Shown: positions 54,377 to 62,720, counted from the stretch's first letter. The stretch: DNA of 64,000 nucleotides from Acidovorax sp. T1 (GCF_002176815.1 NZ_CP021648.1:3756001-3820000), one strand, 5' to 3'. A program made the numbers and translations. Notes: generated by a model from the letters alone, not told the origin.

Positions 54377-56008
54377 GTGAATGTCTTGAAGTCCAACCAA
54401 CGCGCCACCATAGAGACACTGCTGGAGCGCAACACATCGCAACGCGAGATCGCCCGCATCACGGGCATCGACCGCAAGACGGTCAGGAGCTACCACCAGC
54501 GCTGGCTGGAGCAACTGCAGTCAAATTCCCCCGGGGTGGCCACCGGCTCGGCAGGTCAAATTCCCCCACCCTGGCCACCGGCTCCTGGGCCGGTGGCCAC
54601 CTCCCTGTGCGAACCCTGGCGCGAGTTCATCGAAGCCCAGCTGCGGCTGAAGCGAAACGCCACGGCCATCTACCAGGACCTGGTCGACCAGCACGGCTTT
54701 GATGGCCAGTACAACTCGGTCAAACGCTTCTGTGCAAAGTTGCGGCACAAGGAGCCCGAGCAGTTCGATCGCCTGTCCTTCCTGCCCGGCGAGGAGATGC
54801 AGGTGGACTACGGCGAGGGCGCGCCCACCCGCGTGCCCGGCAGCGACCGGTACCGCAAGCCCCGCCTGTTCGTGGCCACCTTGCGGTATTCCCGTGCCAG
54901 TTTCCGGTGCGTGGTCTGGAAGTCCAGCCAGCAGATCTGGGCCGAGCTGCACGAGCGGGCCCTGCGGTACTTCGGGGGCTGCCCCCAGTACGTGGTGCTG
55001 GACAATCTGAAGGAAGGCGTCCTCAAGCCCGACCTGTACGAGCCCGATCTCAACCCGGTGTACGCCGCCGCCCTGGCGCACTACGGCGTGGTGGCCGACC
55101 CGGCGCGGGTGCGAGACCCCAACCGCAAGGGCACGGTGGAGCATGCCATCGGCCATACCCAGGCCACGGCCTTGAAGGGCCGGCGCTTTGAGTCCATCGA
55201 GGCCCAGAACGAGTTCCTGGCGCACTGGGAGAAGAGCTGGGCATCCAAGCGCATCCACGGCACCGAGCGACGCCAGGTGCAGGCCATGTTCGAGGAAGAG
55301 CGCAGCCACCTCAAACCCCTGCCAGTGCTGGGAATGCAGTATTTCGACGAGGCGGTGCGCACCGTCTGCGACGACAGCTGTGTGCGGGTGGATCACAGCA
55401 GCTACGCCGCTCGCCCGGCGAACATCGGCTCCAAGGTGTTGGTGCGCATCTACGCCCAGCGCATCGAGATTCGTGACATGCACACCCGTGCCTTGCTGCG
55501 CACCCACGCCAAGGCCGAGCGTCCCGGCACGGTGATTCTGCCCATGGAGGAGCGGGTGTTCAATCCGTCTCGCGAGACCCGCCTGATCCTGCGTCAGGCC
55601 GGCGAGATTGGTGAGCACGCCAGCCGGCTGTGTGAGCTGCTCTTTGCCATCGAGGGTCGTGTCGGGCAGCGCAAGCTCTGGGGCATTGTGGGACTCATGC
55701 GCCGTTACCCGGCGCACTGCATCAATGCCGCCTGCGCCCAGGCCCTGGAGCAAGGGGTCTACAGCTACAAGCGCGTGCTGGCGCTGACCGAAGCCCTCTT
55801 TGCCCAGGCGATGGCGGCCATCGAGGCTACCTGCGGCGAAGCACCCGCCGCCGGTGCCCACGCGCTGACGCAGCAGCATGAGCTCATCCGAGACGCTGAG
55901 GAGTACAGCGATCTCTTCGCGCTCGCCGCCGCCACGGCAAACACCACCACCACCACCACCACCACCACCACCAACAACACCACCAACGCACCGGGAGTTC
56001 AGCCATGA
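54377..56008 (+). CDS. istA: IS21 transposase IstA
   Basis: This is a 543-residue DDE transposase. The N-terminal HTH is IETLLERNTSQREIARITGIDRKTVRSYHQRW. The rve catalytic core has LPGEEMQVDYGEGAPTRVPG (first Asp), PQYVVLDNLKEGVLKPDLYE (second Asp) and NRKGTVEHAIGHTQ (Glu). Residues about 50-80 are a Pro/Gly linker whose DNA contains two copies of the element's own end repeats. The C-terminus has nine consecutive Thr from an ACC microsatellite. I chose the GTG at 54377, preceded by aagga; no in-frame ATG lies near. Confidence 0.92.
   Translation: MNVLKSNQRATIETLLERNTSQREIARITGIDRKTVRSYHQRWLEQLQSNSPGVATGSAGQIPPPWPPAPGPVATSLCEPWREFIEAQLRLKRNATAIYQDLVDQHGFDGQYNSVKRFCAKLRHKEPEQFDRLSFLPGEEMQVDYGEGAPTRVPGSDRYRKPRLFVATLRYSRASFRCVVWKSSQQIWAELHERALRYFGGCPQYVVLDNLKEGVLKPDLYEPDLNPVYAAALAHYGVVADPARVRDPNRKGTVEHAIGHTQATALKGRRFESIEAQNEFLAHWEKSWASKRIHGTERRQVQAMFEEERSHLKPLPVLGMQYFDEAVRTVCDDSCVRVDHSSYAARPANIGSKVLVRIYAQRIEIRDMHTRALLRTHAKAERPGTVILPMEERVFNPSRETRLILRQAGEIGEHASRLCELLFAIEGRVGQRKLWGIVGLMRRYPAHCINAACAQALEQGVYSYKRVLALTEALFAQAMAAIEATCGEAPAAGAHALTQQHELIRDAEEYSDLFALAAATANTTTTTTTTTTNNTTNAPGVQP
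55938..55975 (+). repeat. ACC trinucleotide microsatellite in istA
   Basis: A run of accaccacc units (about ten) near the 3' end of istA, followed by aacaacaccaccaac. It encodes a Thr tract after NT and before NNTTN. It is in frame, so unit loss or gain would not break the gene. Confidence 0.85.
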
Positions 56009-56769
56009 ACATGATCGAGATCGAACGCGCGCTGCGCGAGCTGCGCCTGTCCGGCATCGCCGAGACCCTGTCCACCCGCGTGATGCAGGCCCAGGCCGCC
56101 CAGCAGCCTTTCCTGGAGACCTTCGCCGCCATGCTGCAAGACGAGCTGGACCGCCGGCGCTCTCGCCTGACCGAGCGCCGCTTCAAGCGCTCGGGTCTGG
56201 ATGAGCGCCCCTCGCTGGCTGACTTCGACTGGCGTTTCAACCCGAAGCTGCCGCGCAGCGCCTGCTTCGAGTTGCACACCCTGAAGTTCATCGGCGAGGG
56301 GGCCAACGCGCTGATCATCGGCAAGCCGGGCACCGGCAAGAGCCATGTGGCCAAGGCCGTGGCCTACCAGGCCACGCTGCAGGGCTATGACGTGCGTTAC
56401 CTGGAAGCCGACACCGAGTTCGCCCGTTACGCGCTGGCCACTACGGCAGAGCGCACCGAGCTGCTCAAGGACTGGGTCGCGCCGGACCTGCTCGTCCTCG
56501 ATGACCTGTTCCTGGCCAGACGCATCAGCGAGCATGCCGCTGAAGTCCTACAGGCCATCGTGCACCAGCGCTACAAGCTGCGCCGCGCTGTTCTCATCAC
56601 GTCCAACCGCGTGGTGCAGGACTGGGGCAAATACCTCGGCGACGCCACCATGGCCAGCACCATCCTGGATCGCCTCATGCACCGCTGCGCGATGCTGGAG
56701 TTCGAGGGCAAGAGCTACCGCCTCAAGGAGGCCGCTGCACGCATCGCCATCACACCCGAGTCGTCATAA
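56005..56769 (+). CDS. istB: IS21 helper ATPase IstB
   Basis: This 254-residue AAA+ ATPase acts as target selector for IstA. Walker A is IIGKPGTGKSHVAKAVAYQAT, Walker B is DLLVLDDLFLARRISEHAAE, and sensor 1 is AVLITSNRVV. The C-terminal end DRLMHRCAMLEFEGKSYRLKEA is typical. The ATG overlaps the istA stop (ATGA), and the frame is intact. Confidence 0.95.
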   Translation: MNMIEIERALRELRLSGIAETLSTRVMQAQAAQQPFLETFAAMLQDELDRRRSRLTERRFKRSGLDERPSLADFDWRFNPKLPRSACFELHTLKFIGEGANALIIGKPGTGKSHVAKAVAYQATLQGYDVRYLEADTEFARYALATTAERTELLKDWVAPDLLVLDDLFLARRISEHAAEVLQAIVHQRYKLRRAVLITSNRVVQDWGKYLGDATMASTILDRLMHRCAMLEFEGKSYRLKEAAARIAITPESS

Positions 56770-56835
56770 TCCGACCGTCCTGCCTGGGGGAATTTGGGGT
56801 GGCCAAGGGTGGGGGAATTTGACCTGGCCATCGGG

Positions 56836-57462
56836 GCCAGGACGTACACCAGAAGCTTTTCGGCCATGACGCTCGTATCGAAAGAGTACGGATCCGGTCA
56901 CCGATTTCTCTTGATCGAAATAGTAAGTTCCTCCCCCGGTAAGCATGGCAGACTTTTATCCCTTGCCAGGTGCTCCGGGGCTACTTGTGCTTGCCGTGTC
57001 CAGCCAGACCCCGACGGCAGCTACGCTGTCCCAGCGGGTGCCGTGCCAAGCAAGCACCAACGGTCCAAGGTAGACATCCCCGATGCCGGTACCGCTGTCC
57101 CTCAATCCAACTGCATGTATATCAAGCGACGTCCTGATCACTGGAACAATGGCTTCAAAGCCATAGTCCGCACCGAAAACTTTGACGTTCGTGATCTTGA
57201 TGAATCGGTTTGCGAGCGCGGTAACACTCCCGGTATTGCTACCCGGCAACTTCGCATCCGATCCGGGGACTCGAAAGTTGTCGATGTCGTAGTGCACCAG
57301 ATACGCAAGATAGTAGTCCCCGGGCGGGGGCGCGGATGCGGCCTGAATGCCTTCAACCCCGGCGACGTAATGCCCTTCCGCGTAAGCGCTCGCACCGGCA
57401 AGTAATCCGACCAGAGTGGTCATGACGGGCAAGACATGGAAAGGTGGCTTGAGTTTTTTCAT
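56836..57462 (-). pseudogene. N-terminal half of the same outer-membrane MetA-pathway-type gene, with an internal stop
   Basis: It starts at 57462 with a signal peptide (VLPVMTTLVGLLAGASAYAE), then HYVAGVEGIQAASAPPPGDYYLAYL, typical of the MetA_deg family of outer-membrane proteins in aromatic degradation. An in-frame TAA at 56956-56958 (APGKG, stop, KSAMLTGGGTYYFDQE) breaks the reading before the IS21 insertion point. The gene thus has two lesions: a nonsense codon and the insertion. It lies 16 bases downstream of the aldehyde dehydrogenase pseudogene. Confidence 0.85.
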
Positions 57463-57478
57463 GATGCGACGCCCCTCC

Positions 57479-58850
57479 TCAGATGCGGATGCCGAACTTG
57501 CCGTATCCAGACGCCTTGACGCCTCCGAAGGGCATTTGCGCTTCGTCGTGCACGGTGGACCCGTTGATGTGGCAGATGCCCGACTCGATTCGGGATGCGA
57601 CCTGCCAGGCACGCGCGACATCGCGGCCGAATACCGCGGCAGCCAACCCGAACTCGTTGTCATTTGCGCAGGCCACGGCCTCCTCCACACCTTTGACTCG
57701 AACGATCGCTTTGACTGGTGCAAAGGTCTCATCCTGGAAGACACGCATCTGCGGCGTGACACCATCCAGCAGCGTGGCCGGCATCAGCGTGCTGGAGACT
57801 TTGCCGCCACACACAAGTCGAGCTCCCTTTGTCAACGCGTCATCAATCAGAGCGTTGCAGCGGTCCACGGTCGGCATGTCTACCACCGAGCCCAGCATCA
57901 CCGGCCCTTGGCGGGGATCACCCAGCGGCAGGCTCGCGGCCCGAGTGGCCAGCCTCTCTATGAAGGCATCCGCGATGGACTCGTCCACGATGATCCGCTC
58001 GGTCGACATGCAGATTTGCCCGGAGTTGGAAAACGCGCCGAATGTTGCTGCATTCACGGCGGCCTCGATATCCGCGTCCGCCAGAACCACAAAGGGCGCC
58101 TTGCCGCCCAGTTCCAAGACAGCGGATTTCAGGTACGTGGCGCAGGTCTGCGCAACCAGCTTTCCCACCTTTGTCGAGCCAGTGAAATTCACGCGCCGCA
58201 GCGCAGGGTGGGCGACCATGGCTTCCACCACGGCCGCAGCATCGGCGGGTGCGTTGGTCACGAAGTTCACGACGCCTGCGGGCAGGCCTGCCTCCTGCAT
58301 GGCATCGATGATCAGGCCATGCGTAGCCGGGCAGATCTCGGACCCCTTGAGGATGACCGTGTTGCCACAGGCCAGTGGGGTCGCTATCGCGCGAACGTCG
58401 AGGACGACCGGCGCATTCCACGGCGCGATGCCAAGCACCACGCCAACAGGCTGACGCACCGCCATCGCCACGCTGCCAGGAACGTTGGAAGGGATGAGTT
58501 GCCCATCGATTTGTGTGGTCAGAGATGCGGCCTCGACCAACATGTCAGCAGCCAGCGATACATTGAAGCCCGCCCAGATCGCCGAAGCACCTATCTCGGA
58601 AGCCATTGCTTCGGTGATCGCTTCGGCCTTGGCCCTGAGTGCATCGGATGCCTTCAGAAGGAGGCTGCGGCGCTCGCCGGGCCCAATGGAGGCCCATGCG
58701 GGAAGCATCGACGGCAGCGACCGCATCGGCGGTGCTGGCAGCGGGTGCGCGCGTTGCGACGTTGTGGTCCAGCGGGTTTCTCCGCTCAAAAGCAGCCCCG
58801 CTGGAGGTGCTTCTGCGCTCACCACCGACGAGCATCTGGATCTCAATCAT
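57479..58850 (-). pseudogene. frameshifted aldehyde dehydrogenase related to pchA
   Basis: The N-terminal 50 or so residues start at 58850 (MIEIQMLVGGERRSTSSGAA to DAVAAVDA) in one frame. From PAWASIGPGERRSLLLKASD onward the reading continues in another frame to the end. Comparison with PchA indicates a loss of about 10-11 bases near 58705 (AAQAAF missing). The catalytic motifs LELGGKAPF and NSGQICMSTERI are intact. The C-terminus stops at YGKFGIRI, some 20 residues short of PchA. It is a decayed second copy of a pch-like dehydrogenase. Confidence 0.85.
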
Positions 58851-58888
58851 TTGACTTCCTTCTGAAAACTTGAACTCCAGTTGCCAAT

Positions 58889-59644
58889 GTATTTGCCGCT
58901 CCGGTAATCCCCCCGCAAATCCAGTGCGCTGAGAAGTAGAGAGTCTTACAGGAGAATCTCTACCATGAAGAAATCGCGTTTCACCGACAGCCAGATCATC
59001 GACGTACTCAAGCGGGCAGAGGCCGGACTGACCGTCCCCGAGCTGTGTCGTGAACTGGGAATCAGCTCGGCGACTTTTTACAAGTGGCGAGCCAAGTTCG
59101 GTGGCATGGACGCCTCGCTCATGGCGCGCATGAAGGAGCTGGAGGAGGAGAACCGGCGATTGCGCAAGATGTATGTCGAGGAAAAGCTCAAGGCCGAGGT
59201 TGTCTCTGAGGCTCTCGCAAAAAAGTGGTGAAGCCATCTCGCCGACGCGAGATGGCTCAACATGCAGTGCAGCAACATGGACTATCGATCCGGGCTGCTT
59301 GCCAGGCGTTTCAGATCAGTCAAGCCTGCTATCGCTACGAGGCCCGCCGCAATATTGAGGACGATGAGATCGCTCTGTGGCTGCTGCGCTTGACCGACAA
59401 CAACCGCAACTGGGGCTTTGGCCTTTGCTTCCTGTACCTGCGCAATGTGCGAGGCTTCGTATGGAACCACAAGCGTGTTTATCGCGTCTACCGGGAGTTG
59501 GAGCTGAACCTGCGTATCAAGCCTCGCAAGCGGTTGGTGCGTGAGAAGCCTGAGCCTCTGACAGTGCCCGAAACCTGCAACGAGGTCTGGTCCATGGACT
59601 TCATGCATGACCAGCTTGAGGATGGCCGTAGCATCCGATTGCTC
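58889..59644 (+). mobile_element. IS3 family element, 3' end lost
   Basis: It holds orfA and a truncated orfB. The left boundary is uncertain: a TG at 58889 is a guess, because the right inverted repeat is missing. The right side is replaced at 59645 by the end of an IS66-type element. Confidence 0.65.
58965..59231 (+). CDS. IS3 family OrfA
   Basis: This 88-residue HTH protein (KKSRFTDSQIIDVLKRAEAGLTVPELCRELGISSATFYKWRAKFGG) has a C-terminal leucine-zipper-like segment (LMARMKELEEENRRLRKMYVEEKL). OrfB begins in the -1 frame, overlapping at a run of six A (59219-59224), the usual frameshift site in IS3 elements. RBS aggag lies ahead of ATG 58965. Confidence 0.93.
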   Translation: MKKSRFTDSQIIDVLKRAEAGLTVPELCRELGISSATFYKWRAKFGGMDASLMARMKELEEENRRLRKMYVEEKLKAEVVSEALAKKW

Positions 59645-59659
59645 GTATGGGGCCCGTAA
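59225..59659 (+). pseudogene. IS3 family OrfB, truncated by an IS66 end
   Basis: The N-terminal half is present: HGLSIRAACQAFQISQACYRYEA and NRNWGFGLCFLYLRNVRGFVWNHKRVYRVYRELELNLRIK, then TCNEVWSMDFMHDQLEDGRSIRLL, the first catalytic Asp. After SIRLL the frame runs into the IS66 end (VWGP, stop). More than half of the integrase domain is lost, so the element is dead. Confidence 0.88.
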
Positions 59660-59897
59660 TCCCATCTTGAGGCTGCGCAGACCTCCGAGCAAGATCGCGT
59701 CCACGAAACAACCGTGCACACGATGCTCAAAGATTCTCACTCCCCTCGTTATTCGGTGCCGCGCACGCGCCGCACCTATACGCCACAGTTCAAGGCTGAA
59801 CTGATCGCCGCGTGCAAGCAGCCCGGCGCATCGATTGCCGCCACGGCGCGTGAACACGGCATGAATGCCAATGTGCTGCATCGCTGGCTCAAGGAGC
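59645..59897 (+). mobile_element. IS66 family fragment in the opposite orientation
   Basis: It begins GTATGGGGCCCGTAATCCC, which aligns with the right ends of copies 1 and 3 (GTAT...CCC). It is inserted in the IS3 orfB, and is cut at 59897 where IS66 copy 3 begins. Only the promoter side and part of tnpA remain. Confidence 0.7.
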
Positions 59898-59923
59898 GTA
59901 AGCGCGCGGCAATCCCATGTTGA
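59714..59923 (+). pseudogene. IS66 TnpA, truncated
   Basis: Starts MLKDSHSPRYSVPRTRRTYT and contains FKAELIAACKQPGASIAATAREHGMNANVLHRWLKE, the HTH of TnpA, highly similar to the TnpA of copy 3 but on the opposite strand. The natural sequence ends at 59897; the last residues up to the stop come from the left end of copy 3. Confidence 0.85.
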
Positions 59924-59948
59924 CCGCAGCCGGCCGCACAGGTATTGA

Positions 59949-61505
59949 TCAGGAGTTCGGGGCCTGCCAGCGATGCGGCAGCAATTCTTCGATCCTGCTG
60001 GCCCGGTGCGTGGGCAAGCGCGTGAGCACGTCCTTCAGGTAGGCATAGGGGTCATGCCCGTTCATGCGCGCCGACTGCACCAGGCTCATCACCGCGGCCG
60101 CACGTTGGCCTGCTCGCAGGCTGCCGGCGAACAGCCAGTTGTTGCGGCCAATGGCGATCGGCCGGATCTGGTTCTCGATCCAGTTGTTGTCCACCGGCAG
60201 TTGCCCGTCACCAACGAAGCGCGTCAGTGCAGTCCAGCGCCGCAGGCTGTAATCCAGCGCCTTGGCCGTGGCCGAGCTGTCGGGCAGTTTTTGTCTCTGT
60301 AGCAGCATCCACTCGTGCAGTGCAGCTAGCAATGGCTTGGTGTGCTGCTGCCGGATGGCCTGGCGCTGATCCGTGTTCAATTCCTTGACCTCGCGCTCGA
60401 TGTCGTAGACCTTGGCGAACTGCTCCAGCGCGAACCCGGCGATCTGGCTTTTGTGGGCCGCGTGCAGGTCAAAGAATTTGCGCCGCGCGTGCGCCAGGCA
60501 ACCCGCTTCCGTGATGCCATTGGCAAACCCAGCCTTGTAGCCGCTGAAGTCATCGCATACCAGGCTGCCGCGCCAGTCTCCGAGGAAGTTGCGGGCATGC
60601 TCGCCTGCTCTTGACTCGCAGAAGTCGTACACCACGGCCTTCATGTCTTCGAAGGCGCCTGGTGCGTAAGCCCACAGGTAAGCCCGGTGGGTGCTGCCTT
60701 TGCCAGGCTTGAGCATTTGCACCGGCGTCTCGTCGGCGTGCAGCACGCTGCGGCTGAGTATCTCCGCCTTCAGCGCATCGACCAGCGGCTGCAGCCGCAC
60801 GCCGCAGGTGCCGACCCACTGCGCCAGAGTCGAGCGGGGGATGGCCAGACCGGCGCGTCCAAAGATCGCTTCCTGGCGGTATAGCGGCAGGTGGTCGGCG
60901 TACTTGGCCACCAGCACCTGGGCCAGCAGGCCCGTGGTGGGGATGCCCTTGTCGATCACATGCGCTTCGACCGGCGGCTGGGTGATGGTTTCGCACTGTG
61001 CGCAGGCCCACTTGCCACGGATGTGGCGCTCCACCGTGAACACGCCGGGCACATAGTCCAGCTTTTCGGCCACGTCTTCACCGATGCGCTTCATCGCACA
61101 ACCACAGGCGCAGGTAGTCAACTCAGGCTCGTGGCGGATCTCGCGCCGCGGCAGGTTGGCCGGCAGCGGCTGGCGCTTGGGTTGCTGTTTGGCTTGGGGC
61201 GCTGGCGCAGGCGGCTGCAGTTGCTCGATCTCGACGGCGACCGCTGCCAGGTCGGCCTCGATCTCGTCTTCAAGCAGGCTGCGCTGCTCGGCGTTGAAGC
61301 GCTCGGACTGGGCCGCGAACTTCATGCGCTTCAAGAGCGCGTTCTCGTGGGTGAGCTTGGCGTTGAGCGCCTGGCTGTGCTTGAGTTCGGTTTGGTGGCG
61401 GGCGATTTGCGCGTCCTTGTCGCTCACGTGGCCCATGAGGCTGGCAACCATCTCGCGCAGTTGCTCTGCGCTGAGATTGTTCAGGGATTGTTGCTGCACC
61501 ACCAT
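59949..61505 (-). CDS. tnpC: IS66 transposase TnpC
   Basis: Intact 518-residue transposase, same plan as copies 1 and 2 (coiled coil, CACGCAMKRIGED and CAQCETI zinc region, VLHADETPVQML, VCDDFSGYKAG, VDNNWIENQIRPIAIGRNNWLFAG). It differs throughout by scattered substitutions (IPRSTLAQWVGTCGV, EFGRAG-type changes), so it was not homogenised with the other two. Confidence 0.95.
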   Translation of the reverse strand: MVVQQQSLNNLSAEQLREMVASLMGHVSDKDAQIARHQTELKHSQALNAKLTHENALLKRMKFAAQSERFNAEQRSLLEDEIEADLAAVAVEIEQLQPPAPAPQAKQQPKRQPLPANLPRREIRHEPELTTCACGCAMKRIGEDVAEKLDYVPGVFTVERHIRGKWACAQCETITQPPVEAHVIDKGIPTTGLLAQVLVAKYADHLPLYRQEAIFGRAGLAIPRSTLAQWVGTCGVRLQPLVDALKAEILSRSVLHADETPVQMLKPGKGSTHRAYLWAYAPGAFEDMKAVVYDFCESRAGEHARNFLGDWRGSLVCDDFSGYKAGFANGITEAGCLAHARRKFFDLHAAHKSQIAGFALEQFAKVYDIEREVKELNTDQRQAIRQQHTKPLLAALHEWMLLQRQKLPDSSATAKALDYSLRRWTALTRFVGDGQLPVDNNWIENQIRPIAIGRNNWLFAGSLRAGQRAAAVMSLVQSARMNGHDPYAYLKDVLTRLPTHRASRIEELLPHRWQAPNS

Positions 61506-61570
61506 GGCAGCCAGTGTGCCAAGGAAGGCCCTGCGCTGCCATGCGCAGATCCACCGATTGCGCGCCGGCT

Positions 61571-61903
61571 TCAGACCATGGTGATAATGCCGGCGTTTCC
61601 CATGCGTTGCCAGGGCAGGCCCAGCACCAGGGCGTCAAGCTGGACAGGCTCCAACTGCCACTGCTCATTGCCTGGCGCCGGCCAGACGAACTTCCCCTGG
61701 TGCAGGCGGCGAGCGGCCAGCCAGATGCCGATGCCGTCGTGCACCAGCACCTTGATGCGGTTGGCGCGTCTGTTGGCGAACAGGTAGGCGTGATGAGGGT
61801 GGGCAGCACCGAACACGCTGACCACCCGGGCCAGCGCCGTGTCGGTGCCGGCGCGCATGTCCAGCGGGGCCGTGGCAAGCCAGGCAGCGTCGATACGGAT
61901 CAT
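61571..61903 (-). CDS. tnpB: IS66 accessory protein TnpB
   Basis: This 110-residue protein ([41 protein letters not shown]) is close to copies 1 and 2 but with substitutions in the C-terminal half (PAPGNEQWQLEPVQLDALVL). Its start overlaps tnpA. Confidence 0.93.
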   Translation of the reverse strand: MIRIDAAWLATAPLDMRAGTDTALARVVSVFGAAHPHHAYLFANRRANRIKVLVHDGIGIWLAARRLHQGKFVWPAPGNEQWQLEPVQLDALVLGLPWQRMGNAGIITMV

Positions 61904-62439
61904 TGCCGCAGCACCTGGAGCAAACCCTGCAATGCGCGGGAACACTCGCCAGCAGCGGCCACCGGCCAATTGACCGTCACGAGGGTGCCGTGATGACAGC
62001 ACTCGATGCGGATGTCTGATGAGGGAGTTGCCGATGCAGCACTTGGGGCAGCTTGCGCACCCGCTGGCTGAGGCCCCATCGCCGGCGAGCCCAGCGTCAT
62101 CGCGATGAAGGCGGGCACGGTGCTGGCATGAGGCAGATGCGCCGGGGCACGAACAGGCTGTGCATTGGCCATTGGCTCAGCCGCTGCATCGTCGCAGTGC
62201 GGGGCGATGCCGGACGCCACAGCATGCGCGGTATCGCAGGTGGGCTGGTGAAGGCCCAGACGATGCTCCTTGAGCCAGCGATGCAGCACATTGGCATTCA
62301 TGCCATGTTCACGTGCTGTGGCGGCAATTGATGCGCCGGGCTGCTGGCACGCGGCGATCAGTTCAACCTTGAATTGCGCGCTGTAGACCCGGCGTGTGCG
62401 GGGGACACGGGAGCGCGAGTTGGGGATCTCTTGAGACAT
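61900..62439 (-). CDS. tnpA: IS66 accessory protein TnpA, long form
   Basis: This 179-residue protein has the HTH FKVELIAACQQPGASIAATAREHGMNANVLHRWLKEH at the N-terminus. A long low-complexity middle follows (about residues 75-140, Ala/Pro-rich), then a C-terminal part (IRIECCHHGTLVTVNWPVAAAGE). It is 50 residues longer than TnpA of copies 1 and 2 and represents another TnpA subtype, shared with the fragment at 59714. Confidence 0.85.
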   Translation of the reverse strand: MSQEIPNSRSRVPRTRRVYSAQFKVELIAACQQPGASIAATAREHGMNANVLHRWLKEHRLGLHQPTCDTAHAVASGIAPHCDDAAAEPMANAQPVRAPAHLPHASTVPAFIAMTLGSPAMGPQPAGAQAAPSAASATPSSDIRIECCHHGTLVTVNWPVAAAGECSRALQGLLQVLRQ

Positions 62440-62560
62440 GGTGTGCACGATGGTTTACGTGGACACGATGGTGCTTGCAATTGCTCATTCGAGGTAGATG
62501 GGGTGGCCGGACGGATACGATAGGTGCGGTGGTGCAGGCGATTGTGAGATTCCAAAGCAG

Positions 62561-62592
62561 AACGCCCCACTCAAAGTTTGAGTGGGGCGTTA
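62561..62592 (-). terminator. terminator hairpin of the rRNA operon
   Basis: A 15-base perfect stem, aacgccccactcaaa against tttgagtggggcgtt, lies directly after the 5S gene on the minus strand. Its T-tail is weak (ttctgctttgg). Similar hairpins close rRNA operons in Comamonadaceae. Confidence 0.8.
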
Positions 62593-62605
62593 CTGGGCTG
62601 TAAGA

Positions 62606-62720
62606 GCCTGACGATGACCTACTTTCACACGGGAACCCGCACTATCATCGGCGCAAAGTCGTTTCACTGTCCTGTTCGGGATGGGAAGGAGTGGTACCAA
62701 CTTGCTATGGTCATCAGGCA
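62606..62720 (-). rRNA. rrf: 5S ribosomal RNA
   Basis: Read on the minus strand it begins TGCCTGATGACCATAGCAAG, contains CCCATCCCGAACAGGACAGT and GCGCCGATGATAGTG, and ends with CATCGTCAGGC, pairing with the start. Length of about 115 bases is normal. Exact ends are uncertain by one or two bases. Confidence 0.95.

Larger units (their letters stand above)
54233..56835 (+). mobile_element. IS21 family element with 8-bp target duplication
   Basis: The element is 2603 bases. The left end starts CCCTGATGGCCACC, and the right end read inward starts CCCGATGGCCAGG. The sequence GCCAGGAC occurs on each side (54225-54232 and 56836-56843) as target duplication. Each end carries further copies of a TGGCCACC + CAAATTCCCCC block: two at the left (54237-54287), two at the right (56786-56835), and two more inside istA (54520-54545 and 54552-54579). 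It carries istA and istB. Confidence 0.9.
59898..62518 (-). mobile_element. IS66 family element, copy 3 (tnpA-tnpB-tnpC)
   Basis: The element is 2621 bases. The left end is GTAAGCGCGCGGCAATCCC. The right end read inward is GTATCCGTCCGGCCACCCC. Left flank caaggagc and right flank gataggtg do not match, so no target duplication remains. It is a diverged relative of copies 1 and 2, with a longer tnpA. It ends about 40 bases before the hairpin that follows the 5S rRNA gene. Confidence 0.85.

Noticed and set aside
39256..62518. A 23-kb composite transposon bounded by IS66 copies 2 and 3
   Set aside because: The outer flanks (gatgcaag and gataggtg) share only the first three bases, so there is no target duplication, and copy 3 is a different IS66 lineage. 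The island may still have moved, but not provably as one unit.
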